64,000 nucleotides of DNA. It comes from Diphasiastrum complanatum. Taxonomy: Eukaryota > Streptophyta > Lycopodiopsida > Lycopodiales > Lycopodiaceae. This document shows positions 32,338 to 44,100 of this stretch, in pieces. The DNA is taken from positions 59,990,557 to 60,054,556 of the forward strand of contig CM055095.1 of NCBI GenBank assembly GCA_029204225.1. Reading direction: 5' to 3'. The stretch's first letter is position 1, and the number at the start of each line of letters is the position of its first letter. The translations under genes and the position numbers were made by a program. Below the pieces are notes generated by a model that ran no database searches, was not told where the DNA came from, and worked only from the letters and a program-made list of their open reading frames with translations.

Positions 32338-32785
32338 TCGAGATGCTGACCCCATTCGGGGCGCGGCCCCAGATATCGAGCACCTGGCCCAGCCGGCCAG
32401 GTGACCCCACCCCCCACCCACAGTTGTCCACGAGGGATGCGCCAGCACCAGTGGGCCCCCACCAACTATGTTGTTTCCGAGTGGGGAGAGAGGAGCGCAG
32501 GTCAGGCTGGCCGTGCACATCAAGTGGAGAGAGGAGGAGCGCGTGCCAGGCTGGCCCCAATTAATGCAACTTGAAGACCTTTCCCCAATGCATCGGGGCC
32601 CGGGCTGCACGGCCAGCCTGGCCCTCGGTGCTCTCCTCTCACTTGGAAACAACAGAACTGGTGGGGGCGCACTTGTGCCAGAGCCCCCCCTGTGGACAAG
32701 TGTGGTGGGCATGGGGCCACTGGCCGCCTGGGCCAGGTGCTCGATATCAGGTGGCGCGCCCCCACATGGGGCCAGAGTTTCAAAG
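32338..32785. repeat. GC-rich foldback with ~180-bp inverted arms
   Basis: Left arm 32338-32520 and right arm 32603-32785 are imperfect reverse complements. Landmarks are GATATCGAGCACCTGGCCCA, the inverse of TGGGCCAGGTGCTCGATATC, and GTTGTTTCC near GTGGGGAGAGAGGAGCGC, whose inverse is on the right. The ~80-bp loop holds a third, direct copy of GAGAGAGGAGGAGCGC...CAGGCTGGCC. The composition is very GC-rich against AT-rich flanks. Open frames through it are structural by-products. Confidence 0.85.
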
Positions 32786-32848
32786 GGGACGCATTCCTTT
32801 TTCCAAGTGCGTGGCCTCCCCCCCCATTCCCTCATTTATATCTCAACA

Positions 32849-32869
32849 CCCCCCCCCCCCCCCCCCCCC
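32849..32869 (+). repeat. Poly-C run, ~21 bp
   Basis: Homopolymer C directly after the foldback. The exact length in the assembly is doubtful. Confidence 0.85.
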
Positions 32870-33179
32870 GTTCTCGAATTTCAAGGTTTTTACTTTAAAA
32901 AAAAAATTCTTCTTCAACATGGTATTTGTTCATTTAAAAAAAAATTGCCCTAGTTTTTTTTAGCAGATTTTCTACGTTACGTAGAAGTACACGTATACTT
33001 TTATTATTGGTCTAGAGACTGCTTTAAAAGATGAAAAATAAATAAAAAGCATTTTTTTAAAGGGCCATTTTCAAGCTCAGACTTTCTCTAATGCATGATC
33101 CGGAAGAGTAAAGAAAAAAAAGCAGTCTTTTAGAAACCATGGAGCGTGCACGTGATCTATGGATCTCATTGAGTCGACC

Positions 33180-34070
33180 ACACTTTTTTAAAGGAGTGAA
33201 GCTAAATCCTGAGCAACTGAAACAAATGAGAGCATTTTATCTCGGTTTGTGCGATGTCCTTGGCAGTAGTAATGTTGGATCTTTGTCAGGATAACACACA
33301 ATTACATCTTTGTATGAAAAATTTGAGGAGTACACAATAATAATCTTTCGTTTAGATGAAACATTGAATAATTATATGCAAGTCATGAAATTGTATGTAA
33401 ATGATCAAATTTGCTATGACGAACCTGCATTGGGATCGAGGAAGACAAAAAACAAACCGATATCTATTTGGTTGTTCAGATGTTTGAGGCATATGTCGAA
33501 CGCCATGTGCGATCGTATCCTAAAGAAGCTTGTAAATGGAAAATTGTATTTTGGAAGAAAAAAATAGAGAAAAACACATTGATGAAGGAGTTCTTCTTAT
33601 GGTTCATGAGATGGCTGCACGAAGTGTTGTACAGTATTTGCTTACTACAAAAGAAGACTTGCCTTCAGATGTGGACTACAATAAAGAGAGCATGAAACAA
33701 CTCTCAAAAATCATTGACCCAACTTTTTGTCGGAATTGGGTTAGAGCGCACTATGGAAAAGGCAAGGTATAACCTCAAAATTGATTGGTGTTATACCTAT
33801 TCCCTTGAGAGTAGCTACAGAAAATAACAAAATATCTTGCCGTCCACAATACTGAGCATGAAACTGGGACCTCTAGTAGCACTGAATGGAAGCTTCTTTT
33901 ACAAAGTAAAAACTTCAAAAAATGAGGAGGCCATCTGTTGTGGAGCTGAAGAACCAAGTTTCATGACACTTAATGGAAGTAGTAGTATATCTAGCATCCC
34001 TCAGTGTATTACAAAGAAGAAGAAGGAAGATTGCGCCCAGCTTAACACATGTTTTTTTACTATTTAAAAA
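33180..34070 (+). pseudogene. Degenerate copy of the DUF4216-gene downstream region
   Basis: From 33468 the sequence is closely related to the minus-strand gene at 47818-49226. Shared blocks are LRxMxNAMCDRI, KKLVNGxLY, a RNWVRAHYGKGK block and FFYKVKTSKNEEAICCGAE. Frames shift at least three times. Upstream (33180-33467) the frame LNPEQLKQMRAFYLGLCDVL and FRLDETLNNYMQVMKLYV is not found in the partner. The function of this domain is unknown to me. The two copies are in opposite orientation. Confidence 0.65.
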
Positions 34071-34680
34071 AACGTTCTGACCCAGTACGTTCTGACCCAA
34101 AAGGGTCGAAACGGATTTCTAAGGGACACATATATAACAAACTTATTAATACTTTATAAACTAAATAATGTCCACAACTTATATGCGACATCAAACCACA
34201 TATTTACATTTGTCATTTTAAATCACAAAATTCTCTTAAACATATGGTTTTTGTACCAACCATATCAAATCATCTACTTGTCTTATATCAAATCAAAATA
34301 TAATTAATACTCATTTGTCCTTTTTAAAAAATCATCAAAATCTTCAAAGAAAACATGGTCCTCTTGTACCCAAAATATGTCATATCAATCACATGCTTTT
34401 GTCCTTAAATATTCATGCTTAAAAATATGTCATATCACCCACATGCTTTTGTGCTCAAAAAAAATTATAAAATAAGAGTCAAATCACTTTTTTAGTTCCA
34501 TAATTTGTCTCTTTGACAAACCACTCGCTATATGACACCTTCCAAGACGTAATCACATATTTCTAGGCAAAAACAAATTGCGTGGCAGAGCCACATGACA
34601 CTTGAAATCTGAAAACTATATATAAATGCCCTCATTCAATATTTCTCCATGCTTTCTTATGGATTTCTTGAGGCTCACTA
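34071..34680. other. Gene-free AT-rich interval
   Basis: No supported gene. Short direct repeats such as ATGTCATATCAxxCACATGCTTTTGT occur near 34376-34455. Confidence 0.5.
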
Positions 34681-34689
34681 TCACACTCA

Positions 34690-35125
<436 letters not shown>

Positions 35126-35190
35126 TTCATTTTTCACATTTGATATCTTTCCAAGTTCTTTTCACAACTTCATATCTTTCTCTCAATAGT

Positions 35191-35460
35191 CATGTCTACT
35201 AGTGGTAGCGGAGCATCAAGGAGGAGGCCAAGATTCTCTTTCGGTGGAAGAGGACAAGCCTCGGTATCAGATTCTGATCGAGTGCGAGATTTTTATACTA
35301 TGCTATCTCCCGAGGAAAGGCAAAGGATGAAAGCCCTTTGTCTTTCCTAAGGAGAATCCAATCAACAAGATCGTGGATTAGTTTTGACGGAGATGTCGTC
35401 GAAGGAATCCACGAATATTTTCTATGACCTTGATGAGGACTGTTCCATCATCATGGACAT
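35191..35460 (+). pseudogene. Hypothetical ORF start, one in-frame stop, truncated by a Copia element
   Basis: The plus frame starts MSTSGSGASRRRPRFSFGG, continues VRDFYTMLSPEERQRMKALC and has a TAA at 35347-35349, after which the same frame continues GESNQQDRGL to IFYDLDEDC. The sequence then runs into antisense Copia reverse transcriptase near 35430. The CT-rich leader and good start context suggest a true gene start. I recognise no domain. Confidence 0.5.
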
Positions 35461-36654
35461 TAGGGGTAAGGTACATATGAAATCTTTCTAAAATGTCTTT
35501 TACATATGTTTGTTGCCTAAGATAGATCTTCTTATGAAGTCTATTTCTAGTAATGTAAATTCCTAGCAAAGAATGGACAGGTCCTAAATCAGTCATGTCA
35601 AATTTCTTTTACAAATCACTCTTAGTAGTGTGTAGAAGAGAAGTGTCGTTAGACAAAATAAACGCATCATCTATATAAAGACCTATTTGAACTGAAGTGG
35701 TGTCTATATGCTTCGAATAAACATTACAGTTAGCTGAATTGTTTGAAAATCCCAATTGAATGAGATAAGAGTTGATTCTATCGAACCATGCTCTTGCGAC
35801 CTATTTCAGACTGTAGATTTCTTTGTGCAGCTTGCACACTTTGTGCACTTGGCCTTTGACTTCGAATCCTTCTGGTTGGAAGGTTTACAGCTCCTCTTCG
35901 ACGTTGTCATTGAGAATGTTGTCTTGACATCCATTTTGTGCATTTAGAGATCTAATGCAATTAGAGTCCTGATTGACTGCATCTTGATGATAGGACTGAA
36001 AAGTTCTTGATAATCCAATCCTTGGACTTGAGTGAATCATTTAGCCACTAGCCACGCTTTCCATTTACCAATGGAATCATCAGAGTTGATCTTCTTCTCG
36101 AAGATTCACTTGTTGTCAATAACTCTCTTGTGAGTGGGGAAGTCGACCAATGTCCAGGTCTGGTTTGTGAAAAGTGAGTTGTACTCGCTTTCCATAGCTT
36201 CTTGCCACTTCATAGCATCCTTGGAGTTAATTTCTTTGGCTAGGCTCTTTGGTTCTTTTGATGAAGTCCAGAATGATTGAGGTGTGTACCTCTCAAGAAC
36301 TGTCCGAGTCTGTGAGGATCTGTGAACGTTTGGCTGACCACGATGTGATGATGCTTCTTCTTGAAGTTCTCCAGATCTGCTCAAGCTGGCTTGGTCTAGT
36401 TTGATGACAAGTATTGTCAGCTGCTCGGCTTCTGTAGCTATAGCTACAAGTTCTATAGAAGGAACATCAACGTTGGAAGAATCCATGCTACATAAAATAG
36501 GATGAAATGACATAACATTGTTTATCGATGGTTGTTTGAAATCATAGTATGTATGTTCTTGAAATATTACGTCCCTAGAGACAAATACTACATTGGTGAA
36601 TGGATCATAAACTTTGTAAGCTTTATGTTTATCATGATAGCCAATGAAATACAT
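35378..36654 (-). pseudogene. Copia integrase C-terminus and reverse transcriptase fragments
   Basis: 36654-36106 reads MYFIGYHDKHKAYKVYDPFT then VFVSRDVIFQE, the integrase C-terminal block, and closes with KWQEAMESEYNSLFTNQTW, the start of the Copia RT domain. 35596-35378 resumes with MTDLGPVHSLLGIYITRNR and VKDILERFHM, the RT thumb region. The intervening palm blocks are present only in broken frames. The end is fused to unrelated sequence near 35410. Confidence 0.8.
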
Positions 36655-36931
36655 TTATTTGTCTTATGATCCAGCTTCTTTCTAAGCTATTTAGAAATGT
36701 GAACAAAACATATACAACCAAAGATTTTTAAATGGCTGACACTAGGCTTGTGTCCATGACAGTCTTCATATAAGGAGTTTTGTTGTTGACGACGTTGGTG
36801 CTGGATCTGTTCTGTAAGTAACAGGCTAAGGCAGTAGCTTCTGTCCAGAACTTCACAGGTAGATGTGATTGATGTAGCATGAATCTGGCTGAGTTGAAAA
36901 AAGTTTGGTTCTTCCTTTCTGCAATCTCATT

Positions 36932-38390
36932 CTATTGATGCGAATAGGAAGTGGTGAATTGTATTCTAATACCATGTTCAGCAATGTAGTCGGGCATCTC
37001 GCTAGAGAGGTATTCATCACCACCATTAGTTTGGAGTGCTTTCACTTTCGTAGACATTTGTGTCTCAGCCATGGCCTTGAATCTCTTGAAGCATTCAAAG
37101 GCTTCAGATTTGTGCTTAATGAGCATGATTGTAGACCATCTAGAATAATCATCTATGAAAGTGATAAAGATTTCCGACTCTAGTGCATGTAGTCAGAGTA
37201 GTATCTTCATCGAAGATTATACATTACTCAGATGAGAAAGTAACAGTGTATCCCTCATTAGTTATCTTAGAGCTTGGTAACAGGTTCTTTGATAGTTGAG
37301 GAATGTCAAGGACGTTGGAAACACAAATAGATAGATCTTTGTTGAATGTGATCTTGACTATCTCTTTGCCTTCAACGCATATGGTAGAGGAATTGATCTC
37401 TGCTGTAAGCTTCATACTCGGTAAGCCATTCCTTGCAAGAGGTCATGTGTTGAGTAGCAGCGCTGTCCAGGTACCAGCTATCGTGGTCTTTGTTGCCACT
37501 ATTGCGAGCCATTAACAGGTGTGTATCTTGCTCCTTGAATTCCATCGCATTGGAAGAATCTGGCTGCTGTTGTTGTTGCTTCTTTGTCTTGTTGTAGATG
37601 CAGATATGACACTCTTTGATGTCGTGATTGCCTCTCTTGCAATATCTGCAGAAAAGCTTTTTGCCCGATCCACTATTCTTTCCTTGAGTGCGAGGCTTCT
37701 ACTGTTGCTGCTGCACTTGATTCTTTTCCTTGGAGTAGTCTTTCTTCTTGGTATACAGGGCCATCGATTTGTCTTTGATGAATAGGTCGATGGTCTTTCT
37801 CCACATTTCTTCTTGAAGAAGATGACCGACCACCTTTTGAAGAGTGAGGTCGGGTTGTGTGGAGATCATCACCACAAAGTGTTCATACAACTTTACAAGA
37901 GAAGAAAGCAAAGTCATAACAACATCATCATCTTGAATAGCACATCCTACAACTGATAACTGATCCATTAAAGATTTGAAGCTGCTGATGTGAGAAGTGA
38001 TGGTAGTAGAATTCGACATGCTAAGTGTAAAGAACTTCCTTCTAAGATGTTATCTAGTTGTTACATCATGAGTCTCATAGAGATTTGATAACAATCTAGT
38101 GCATCCTTAGAGGTTTTGCATGTGGTAACATGGGATATTTGGAAGTCGACCAGATTGAGTGTGATACATGCTAAGGCCTTCTGATCTTTGATCTTCCATG
38201 TCTTTGCTTGATCACTATCTTTTGGATTTAGGTCAGCACCTTCTACTACATCCCAAAGATCTCTATCTATCATCATCATCTGGAGTTCTAACTTTCAGAT
38301 ATAGAAATTAGAGCCATTGAACTTGTCAATAATTCTAGCCTCGTTGGATGATGAAGACGAAGAGTTACCAATATGAGACATGTTAACAAT
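36932..38390 (-). pseudogene. Copia gag, protease, pre-integrase and integrase core fragments
   Basis: 38279-38061 and 38019-37699 give the gag (UBN2-type) blocks: IDRDLWDVVEG, WKIKDQKALACITL, MSNSTTITSHISSFKSLMDQ and MTLLSSLVKLYEHFV. A zinc-knuckle-like Cys/His cluster follows near 37600-37660. 37415-37224 is the pre-integrase region (VSNVLDIPQLSKNLLPSSKI). 37126-36932 is the integrase core with KALQTNGGDEYLSSE and HGIRIQFTTSYSHQ, whose motif resembles the usual TDNGGEY with changes. Confidence 0.82.
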
Positions 38391-38435
38391 AATAGAAATA
38401 GAACAAACTTAGTCTTTCAATTTATATGAGTCTAT

Positions 38436-38447
38436 GCTCTGATACCA
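38436..38447 (-). other. Primer-binding site, initiator tRNA-Met 3' end
   Basis: The minus strand reads TGGTATCAGAGC, the standard plant Copia PBS, three bases after the LTR end. Confidence 0.85.
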
Positions 38448-38450
38448 ATC

Positions 38451-38608
38451 TGATGGGACAATGTAAGGATGGAAAAAATGAACGGAGAAGAGAGCAAGAA
38501 TATTTGTGAAACAGCTCTCCCACTAGAATGGGCTTCTAGATGCAAAAACAGTCTAATAGAATATTTATGCTAAGTATAATCACAACTTAAGTGTTCTATT
38601 GCCCAACA
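38451..38608 (-). mobile_element. Copia 5' LTR, ~158 bp
   Basis: The minus strand begins TGTTGGGCAATAGAACAC and ends TTGTCCCATCA before the PBS. Ends are TG...CA. It is short for a Copia LTR and no partner is present, so the left boundary is provisional. Confidence 0.6.
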
Positions 38609-38839
38609 GGATCTTATAAATTAATTCATACTCACAAGAGATGGTTTGTGTGTGATATTACTAAAAAATGAATTTAGTCAGAAGTTTAGTTCTGAAATAG
38701 ATTGAAAGAGCAGTGTGATAACGCGAGTTCCTCAGGCGTCAGAGACAACCATCGTCTAATCAGAAACTAAGTCATAGACGTCCGTGTTCTAATTAGAGTG
38801 AGTAAACAAATGTTATCAAAGAACAATGAAGATAGAAAT

Positions 38840-40505
38840 TATTTACTCATGAGGAATAGAAATTATTTTGTAGCCAAGTTACAAGATCTCAGTAAGATAT
38901 GTGAGTAACATATGTGGGTTCTGGTGGAATCTGCCAGATAAAAATGTGTTTATGTACTGGGTCATAGTGAGATTATTCACATATGTGCACGATTAATCTT
39001 GTATGAATCTACTGTGTATTCCTAGTTACTAGTGTTATTTGGTGCACTTAACCTAGTCGGTGAACATAAATATGTGATCAAGTATTGTTTTGATAGATAC
39101 ATGCAGAGTTAACAAATCTTTGGATTGAAGATTTATGGATTAACTTATAAATGGTTTGAATGAGGATCTAAATGTGGTGTCATACTAGTATAATTAAGAT
39201 CTGAACCTAGACATTTGAGATTTCTGAATCATTGGCAATTAACTTGAGTAGTTGATTACTCCAGGATAAAGTTAATTGGTAAAACAATCAGTGTGATGTG
39301 GATTCACCGGAAACTAATGGTTTTGAATTATATTGCTTGTAAGACGCATGATTAGTGAATCATTTGGGTTCATCAGTTAAAATTGTGTGCATTGGATATA
39401 CAGTATTCTTGGGATAGAGTATTCTTTAGTTAAGGAAGGGACTTAGCTCATTAGTGATTGTATCCCAGAGAGCTCAATTGGATAACGAATCATAATGGAT
39501 CCAAGAATAATAACTGAATTGATATTCAGCAAGACTTTGGGTATCTAGATGTGATTCTGGATTGTAATCTAAAGTTTTTTGTAGTTGAAGATGATTGTCA
39601 TTTTGGTATGCGTTCAGTCTTTAATTATTAGTGGTTTATAGAGCTTGAATCTTTCACTTCAGTTAAAGAATCCTATTTGAAGAATATTCCTAACTCCAGT
39701 ATTTTCTTAGTGGAAAGATTTTGGAATAATTCTTATTTTTCCTGGGTTAAGTGGACATATACCCCAGTATCCTATCAATGATTAAGTATGGTTTTGGGAT
39801 TCCAGAAAACTATGATTGACGAATCATAACTATCTATTTATGATCCGTCAATCATAAATATGAATCTAAATATTTATGATTGACGGATCATAAATAGATA
39901 GTTAATTATTGTCAGAGGACTATAAGGAATTGTAATGGTTCTTAAGTGTGACGATTAAATCTTGGTCTATTAATTGAGTAAGAATTCATATCAGTATTTT
40001 GAATATCTTTACTCCAGTATTATTGAGAACCTATGGATCTCACAGACATTCTCACAAGATAAGTATTTTACTTGTGGAGAATTTAATTTATCTAGTGGAT
40101 GCTATTCTACTATAGTTTATGGTCTGCAGATGCTTGAGTACAGTTCTTCATTTGATTAGATCTCCAGTTATCATAGGAGGCAAACAAGCTATTGAGATGA
40201 ATGAATGCTATTTTCTTGTATTTGGTGCTATGAATAGGAGCATTTAACTCAAAAGAGTATCTGGGATACATAGAGTTGAGTTTTAATCATTCTATATCTT
40301 ACTGATTCTCCTAGAGATTCTAGTTGAGTGAATTATCATATCCTAGAATTGGATTCTAAGGATAGTTGCATTTGGAAGCTTATGAAGTATCTGCCAAAGT
40401 GGTGAATAATTTCAGACTATAATTATTATTATTCTCTTGAACTTTAAATCTCCTATGTTAGGAAATATTTCACTCAGTGGTCCATGTAAGTGATTTACAT
40501 GAAAG
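38840..40505 (+). mobile_element. Fragment of the non-coding LTR element family
   Basis: Closely parallels 56385-58010 of the complete element: TACAAGATCTCAGTAAGATA, GTGGGTTCTGGTGGAATCTG, TTTGGTGCACTTAACCTAGT, CATGATTAGTGAATCATTTG and TATCCTAGAATTGGATTCTA. It stops abruptly at the CT tract at 40513, where the complete copy continues to its polypurine tract. At about 39844-39905 it contains a long near-perfect palindrome built from TTTATGATTGACGGATCATA. No coding capacity. Confidence 0.88.
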
Positions 40506-40510
40506 TGAAG

Positions 40511-40512
<2 letters not shown>

Positions 40513-40586
<74 letters not shown>
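40513..40586. repeat. (CT)n, ~74 bp
   Basis: Pure CT repeat at the truncation point of the non-coding LTR element copy. Confidence 0.97.
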
Positions 40587-40588
<2 letters not shown>

Positions 40589-41087
40589 ATGCGTATCAAA
40601 ATCTCTTGCACGGACGAGCTCTCTTTGTCTCTGTCTCTCTCTCTCTTCCTCCATCGGGTGGCAAAATCTCTCTCTCTCTCACAAAAGTGTAAAACATGTT
40701 CATTCACTGAAATTTGTTTCAAATTTTTGCTATAAATCTCAGATTAGATGTAGCTAAAATCAAAGAGGAAATCAGATATGAAAACTAGATCTAGAATTCT
40801 TATCGTTGTGAGAGATTGTTTGAGAGCACCCGTACATAATTATAGATTGTAAGAACAATGATTCTTTTATTATTACAAGATTTGCTGCTAGAGCATACTG
40901 CAGGGTTCACTAGTTTGCTGCAAAATTAATGATGTTGGTTGCTGAAGACAGATTGCAGATTGCAAGAGACAGGTCACTTGAAATTCATTGTTTGTAGGAT
41001 AGATATCAGAAGTCAGATTGTTGAAAGAGGGATAGTTTTGCATAACAGATCTCAAAAGATAGGATCTGAAACAAAACTATTTGCTTT

Positions 41088-41090
<3 letters not shown>

Positions 41091-41167
<77 letters not shown>

Positions 41168-41260
41168 GGCGCGCGCCTCTTGTAACAAAGCTTTGGTTCT
41201 CTCTCTCTCGCTCTCATGCACGTGCGCCCCATTCAGCAAAGCTCCGGTTCTCTCTCTCAC
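41091..41260. repeat. (CT)n with duplicated 3' flank
   Basis: CT at 41091-41164. Then two related ~57-bp units follow, each with a GCGC-rich start, an AACAAAGCT or CAGCAAAGCT block and GGTTCTCTCTCTC. Confidence 0.9.
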
Positions 41261-41361
41261 ACGCTCACGACCCAAAATTGAGAAAAAAATTTGGCTCTAT
41301 ATTACGCAAAATAATATGCGATGCAAAAAGTGAAATCCAGTGAAAGTCAATTATCTAGTAG

Positions 41362-41483
41362 GTAATGGCCATTGGGACAACCATTACCATAAATAATCCG
41401 GGACCCGGCAGCAAGTGGCGGAGGCCATGAGGCGTCCAGGGACTGGATTATTTGTGGTAATGGTCCGACCAATGGACCATTAC
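41362..41483. mobile_element. 122-bp hairpin, MITE-like
   Basis: Left arm GTAATGGCCATTGGGACAAC then CATTACCATAAATAATCC. Right arm GGATTATTTGTGGTAATGGT then ...ACCAATGGACCATTAC. The ~38-bp arms pair with about six mismatches around a GC-rich loop. It sits just upstream of the second F-box-associated pseudogene. Confidence 0.75.
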
Positions 41484-41546
41484 ATTACATAATGGCAGTT
41501 CGCCAGATTTATTTGGACTCTCCTCATTATTCTCTCCATCCCCTTT

Positions 41547-42715
41547 GTGCTCTATCCTCTCTGCGGTGACTCTCTCTTAACCTCTCTCCGCTCTCTCCTC
41601 CCTCGGCCATGCTCTGGTGTCCCATGGGCTTACGATCCTATCAGCAACAGGTGGTATAAATTTCCGCTTCCTCTTATGCGTTTAAGGGATCAGCAGAACT
41701 GTATAATGTGGCACAAAATTGCCTCCGCAGATGGATTGGTGTGTGTAACAAGCTATTCGCAAGTTCTGGATTATGCGACGTACGAGCTGGAACTGTTTGA
41801 TCCGTATACCCAAAGATTTAGAACTCTACCGAAGTTCGAGTGCAAAACACTTGATCCGTCTACACAAAGTTATATAGCTCAACCCGCCGATGAAGGATAC
41901 ACCATCACGGGGACTTTCAGACTCAATTTCTCCGTCAGTATTTGGATGATTAATCCAGCACGTGCGAATACAAAGTAATCGTAGCGAGATGCATGACCAG
42001 TATTGCAGAAAACTAATCATGTGTTTGTTGATTCATATGACCAAACCCATATGCGCTGGAAAAAGATCCTGCGGACTGCTTGCGGGATGTCCCCGGGCTG
42101 GGAGATGCAAGGCGGCACCACCATTTGCAACGATATTTTGTACAGTATCTTCTATAATACAAGACTTCTCCTAGCGCAACGCGAAACAGCTGTAGGATAC
42201 CAGCTTTTTTTGCACCAATTTGATCTGAAATCTCGGCAATATTCCTCAGATCTACATCCAATGCCAGAAACTTTCTGCTTTCCAGGAGCAGCTGTGTTAT
42301 TGAATTGCAACAATAATCTCATCCTGGTGGGAACAACTCGAGGAGACCTAATAGCAACGAGCGTCAAGGTTTGGAAATTCAATCCTCGCCCAGCGCCGGG
42401 ATGGCTTAGGCTTGGCGTAATGCCAGATCCGTTACTCCTTATGTGAGAGCACCTAGCCGTTATGCTAACTTAGATCGGTACAGCTCGGGAGGAGGCAATT
42501 TCATCTATTTTCGCAACGATGTTGGACATAGAGTGGTGGTGCTGGATCTATCCATGACCGATGAGGATGGGTTGCGGTTGCGTGTGGACGCTTGGAAGGA
42601 AGCACCAGAATGTCCTAAAATTTTGAAGAGTGGTGCAGGTGGTAGCAGGGAATTTCCCATGTTGTGCCTAAACTTTTGCTATGAACCTCCACTTTTGATG
42701 GGTGTCTCAATATGA
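41547..42715 (+). pseudogene. F-box-associated / kelch-type protein, frameshifted
   Basis: Three stretches make one protein. 41547-41978 has PWAYDPISNRWYKFPLPL, ASADGLVCVTSY and LELFDPYTQRFRTLP. 42003-42446 has PGWEMQGGTTICNDILYS, LLNCNNNLILVGTTRG and VWKFNPRPAPGWLRLGVMP. 42443-42715 has YSSGGGNFIYFRNDVGHRVV and VLDLSMTDEDGL. YDP...W..FP and LILVG blocks mark the F-box-associated/kelch class. A short region near 41965-42000 reads well only in another frame (KVIVARCMTSIAE), so compensating indels are present, and a further shift lies at about 42445. No F-box precedes it. Confidence 0.72.
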
Positions 42716-42825
42716 TACACACACACTCTTCTCCTTTGTTTATATTTCAAGTTATTATTCCAAAAGATTTGCTTTGCAATATGTGCTAAACTGCATTTTA
42801 TTAAAGTTTTTTGAAATTTGTTTTA

Positions 42826-43192
42826 TAGTTGATATAATAACATTATTGGTTTTTGCTAATTACACATGTACTAATATATTGGTGAATGATTTGACCAATA
42901 AGCATATTTAGATCCATATAAATTTCTTGAATTTTTGTACGTTTTTCTAGACATGATCCAATTGTGTGCCATATATAGTTGTTAATAGATTACATGTTAA
43001 GTTTAGTATTTGATAAAACAGAGTTTATAGCTGGGAGTTGATATGATAACATTATTGGTTTTTGTTGATCACACATGTACTAATATATTGGTGAATGATT
43101 TGACTAGTAAGCGTATGTAGATCCAGATAAATTTCTTGAATTTTTATATGTTTTTTCTAGACATGATCTGTGTGCCATATATAGTTGTTACT
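42826..43192 (+). repeat. Direct duplication, two ~160-bp units about 207 bp apart
   Basis: GATATAATAACATTATTGG to GCCATATATAGTTGTTA (42829-42991) recurs at 43036-43192 with few differences (TGTACTAATATATTGGTGAA in both). It lies in the 3' flank of the F-box-associated pseudogene. No coding content. Confidence 0.88.
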
Positions 43193-43599
43193 TGTTGGAA
43201 GGAGGATAGTTGTATATCATGTTGACACGAGCGATTCAAGTTTTTGATTTTTTTTTTTTATATGCTCAAATTATGCATCAATATTCATATTGTTGAGTAT
43301 AACAACTTTAAGCACAATATTGTTAGATATTTGTTTGTATTTGTCTTGGAAAGAAAGAAATCTCAACAAAACAGTGAAAAGCATACGAAGAGCAAAAAGT
43401 GAAGAAAGTATAATAAAAAAATTGATGTTTATGAAAAAAGTGGATCTTGAATGGATCCAAACTCCCAAAATACTTGGCTAAGATCTTTGCACAACAAGCT
43501 ACAAAAGCTAGAAATGGCAAAGCATCCTAATGCTACCTTTGATATACATGAACTTGACAAAGCATTCAAGAGACAAAAGAAACTAATAAAAGGTATTGA

Positions 43600-44082
43600 T
43601 GGCAGCCAAAAACAACATCATACCAGCCCTAAAACAGCAGCCTACCACTTTTGGAAACCTCTTAAGATCATACACAAAACTTGAAGACAATACACAAAGC
43701 AATGCTCTCAATGTAGGAAGAAACTGTGACAATGATCTATTGATCTCTCTCAACAATGCAATAAGTTTCTCCAACCTGTTCTCCCCGACTTTCAGCCTAA
43801 TATAGGTGAGAGAGATGACTCTCTCTTCTCTCTCTAGAAGTTAGGACCCAAATTTAGGGCACCAGTAGCCTAAAATAGCCAATTTTGGCTTATATGTCCA
43901 AATAATATGATTTTGGTGTCATTCGAAGGTCTTGAAGTTTGAGACCTCTTCAACAAGAAATATATACTAAAATAAAAGTATATAGGCCTCTTTCACATCC
44001 GTGAAATTCTAGATCCAAAACTATGTACAAAACTTGCCAATTTAGGCCTCAAACTAGCTAGGAAATGTTGACAATTTTCACA
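43600..44082 (-). mobile_element. Copia 3' LTR (start defined, end provisional)
   Basis: On the minus strand a purine tract AAGGTGAAGAGGGAG (44097-44083) is followed by TGTGAAAATTGTCAACA, the TG start of an LTR. The LTR contains CT-poor sequence with GAGAGAGAAGAGAGAG and continues to somewhere near 43600. The matching 5' LTR is not in the window. Confidence 0.6.
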
Positions 44083-44097
44083 CTCCCTCTTCACCTT
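44083..44097 (-). other. Polypurine tract of Copia element
   Basis: AAGGTGAAGAGGGAG on the minus strand directly before the LTR start; primer site for plus-strand DNA. Confidence 0.7.
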
Positions 44098-44100
44098 AAC

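Larger units (their letters stand above)
35378..38608 (-). mobile_element. Degenerate Ty1/Copia element lacking its 3' end
   Basis: On the minus strand: LTR (38451-38608), PBS (38436-38447), gag, a zinc knuckle region, protease, pre-integrase domain, integrase and part of reverse transcriptase, ending at about 35410. The 3' RNase H, polypurine tract and LTR are missing. Frame breaks separate all domains. The order gag-PR-IN-RT defines Copia. Confidence 0.9.

Noticed and set aside
32278-32963. Open frames of 70-185 residues in the GC-rich foldback
   Set aside because: High GC lowers stop frequency, the frames mirror each other across the inverted arms, and they start or end in GA or poly-C runs.
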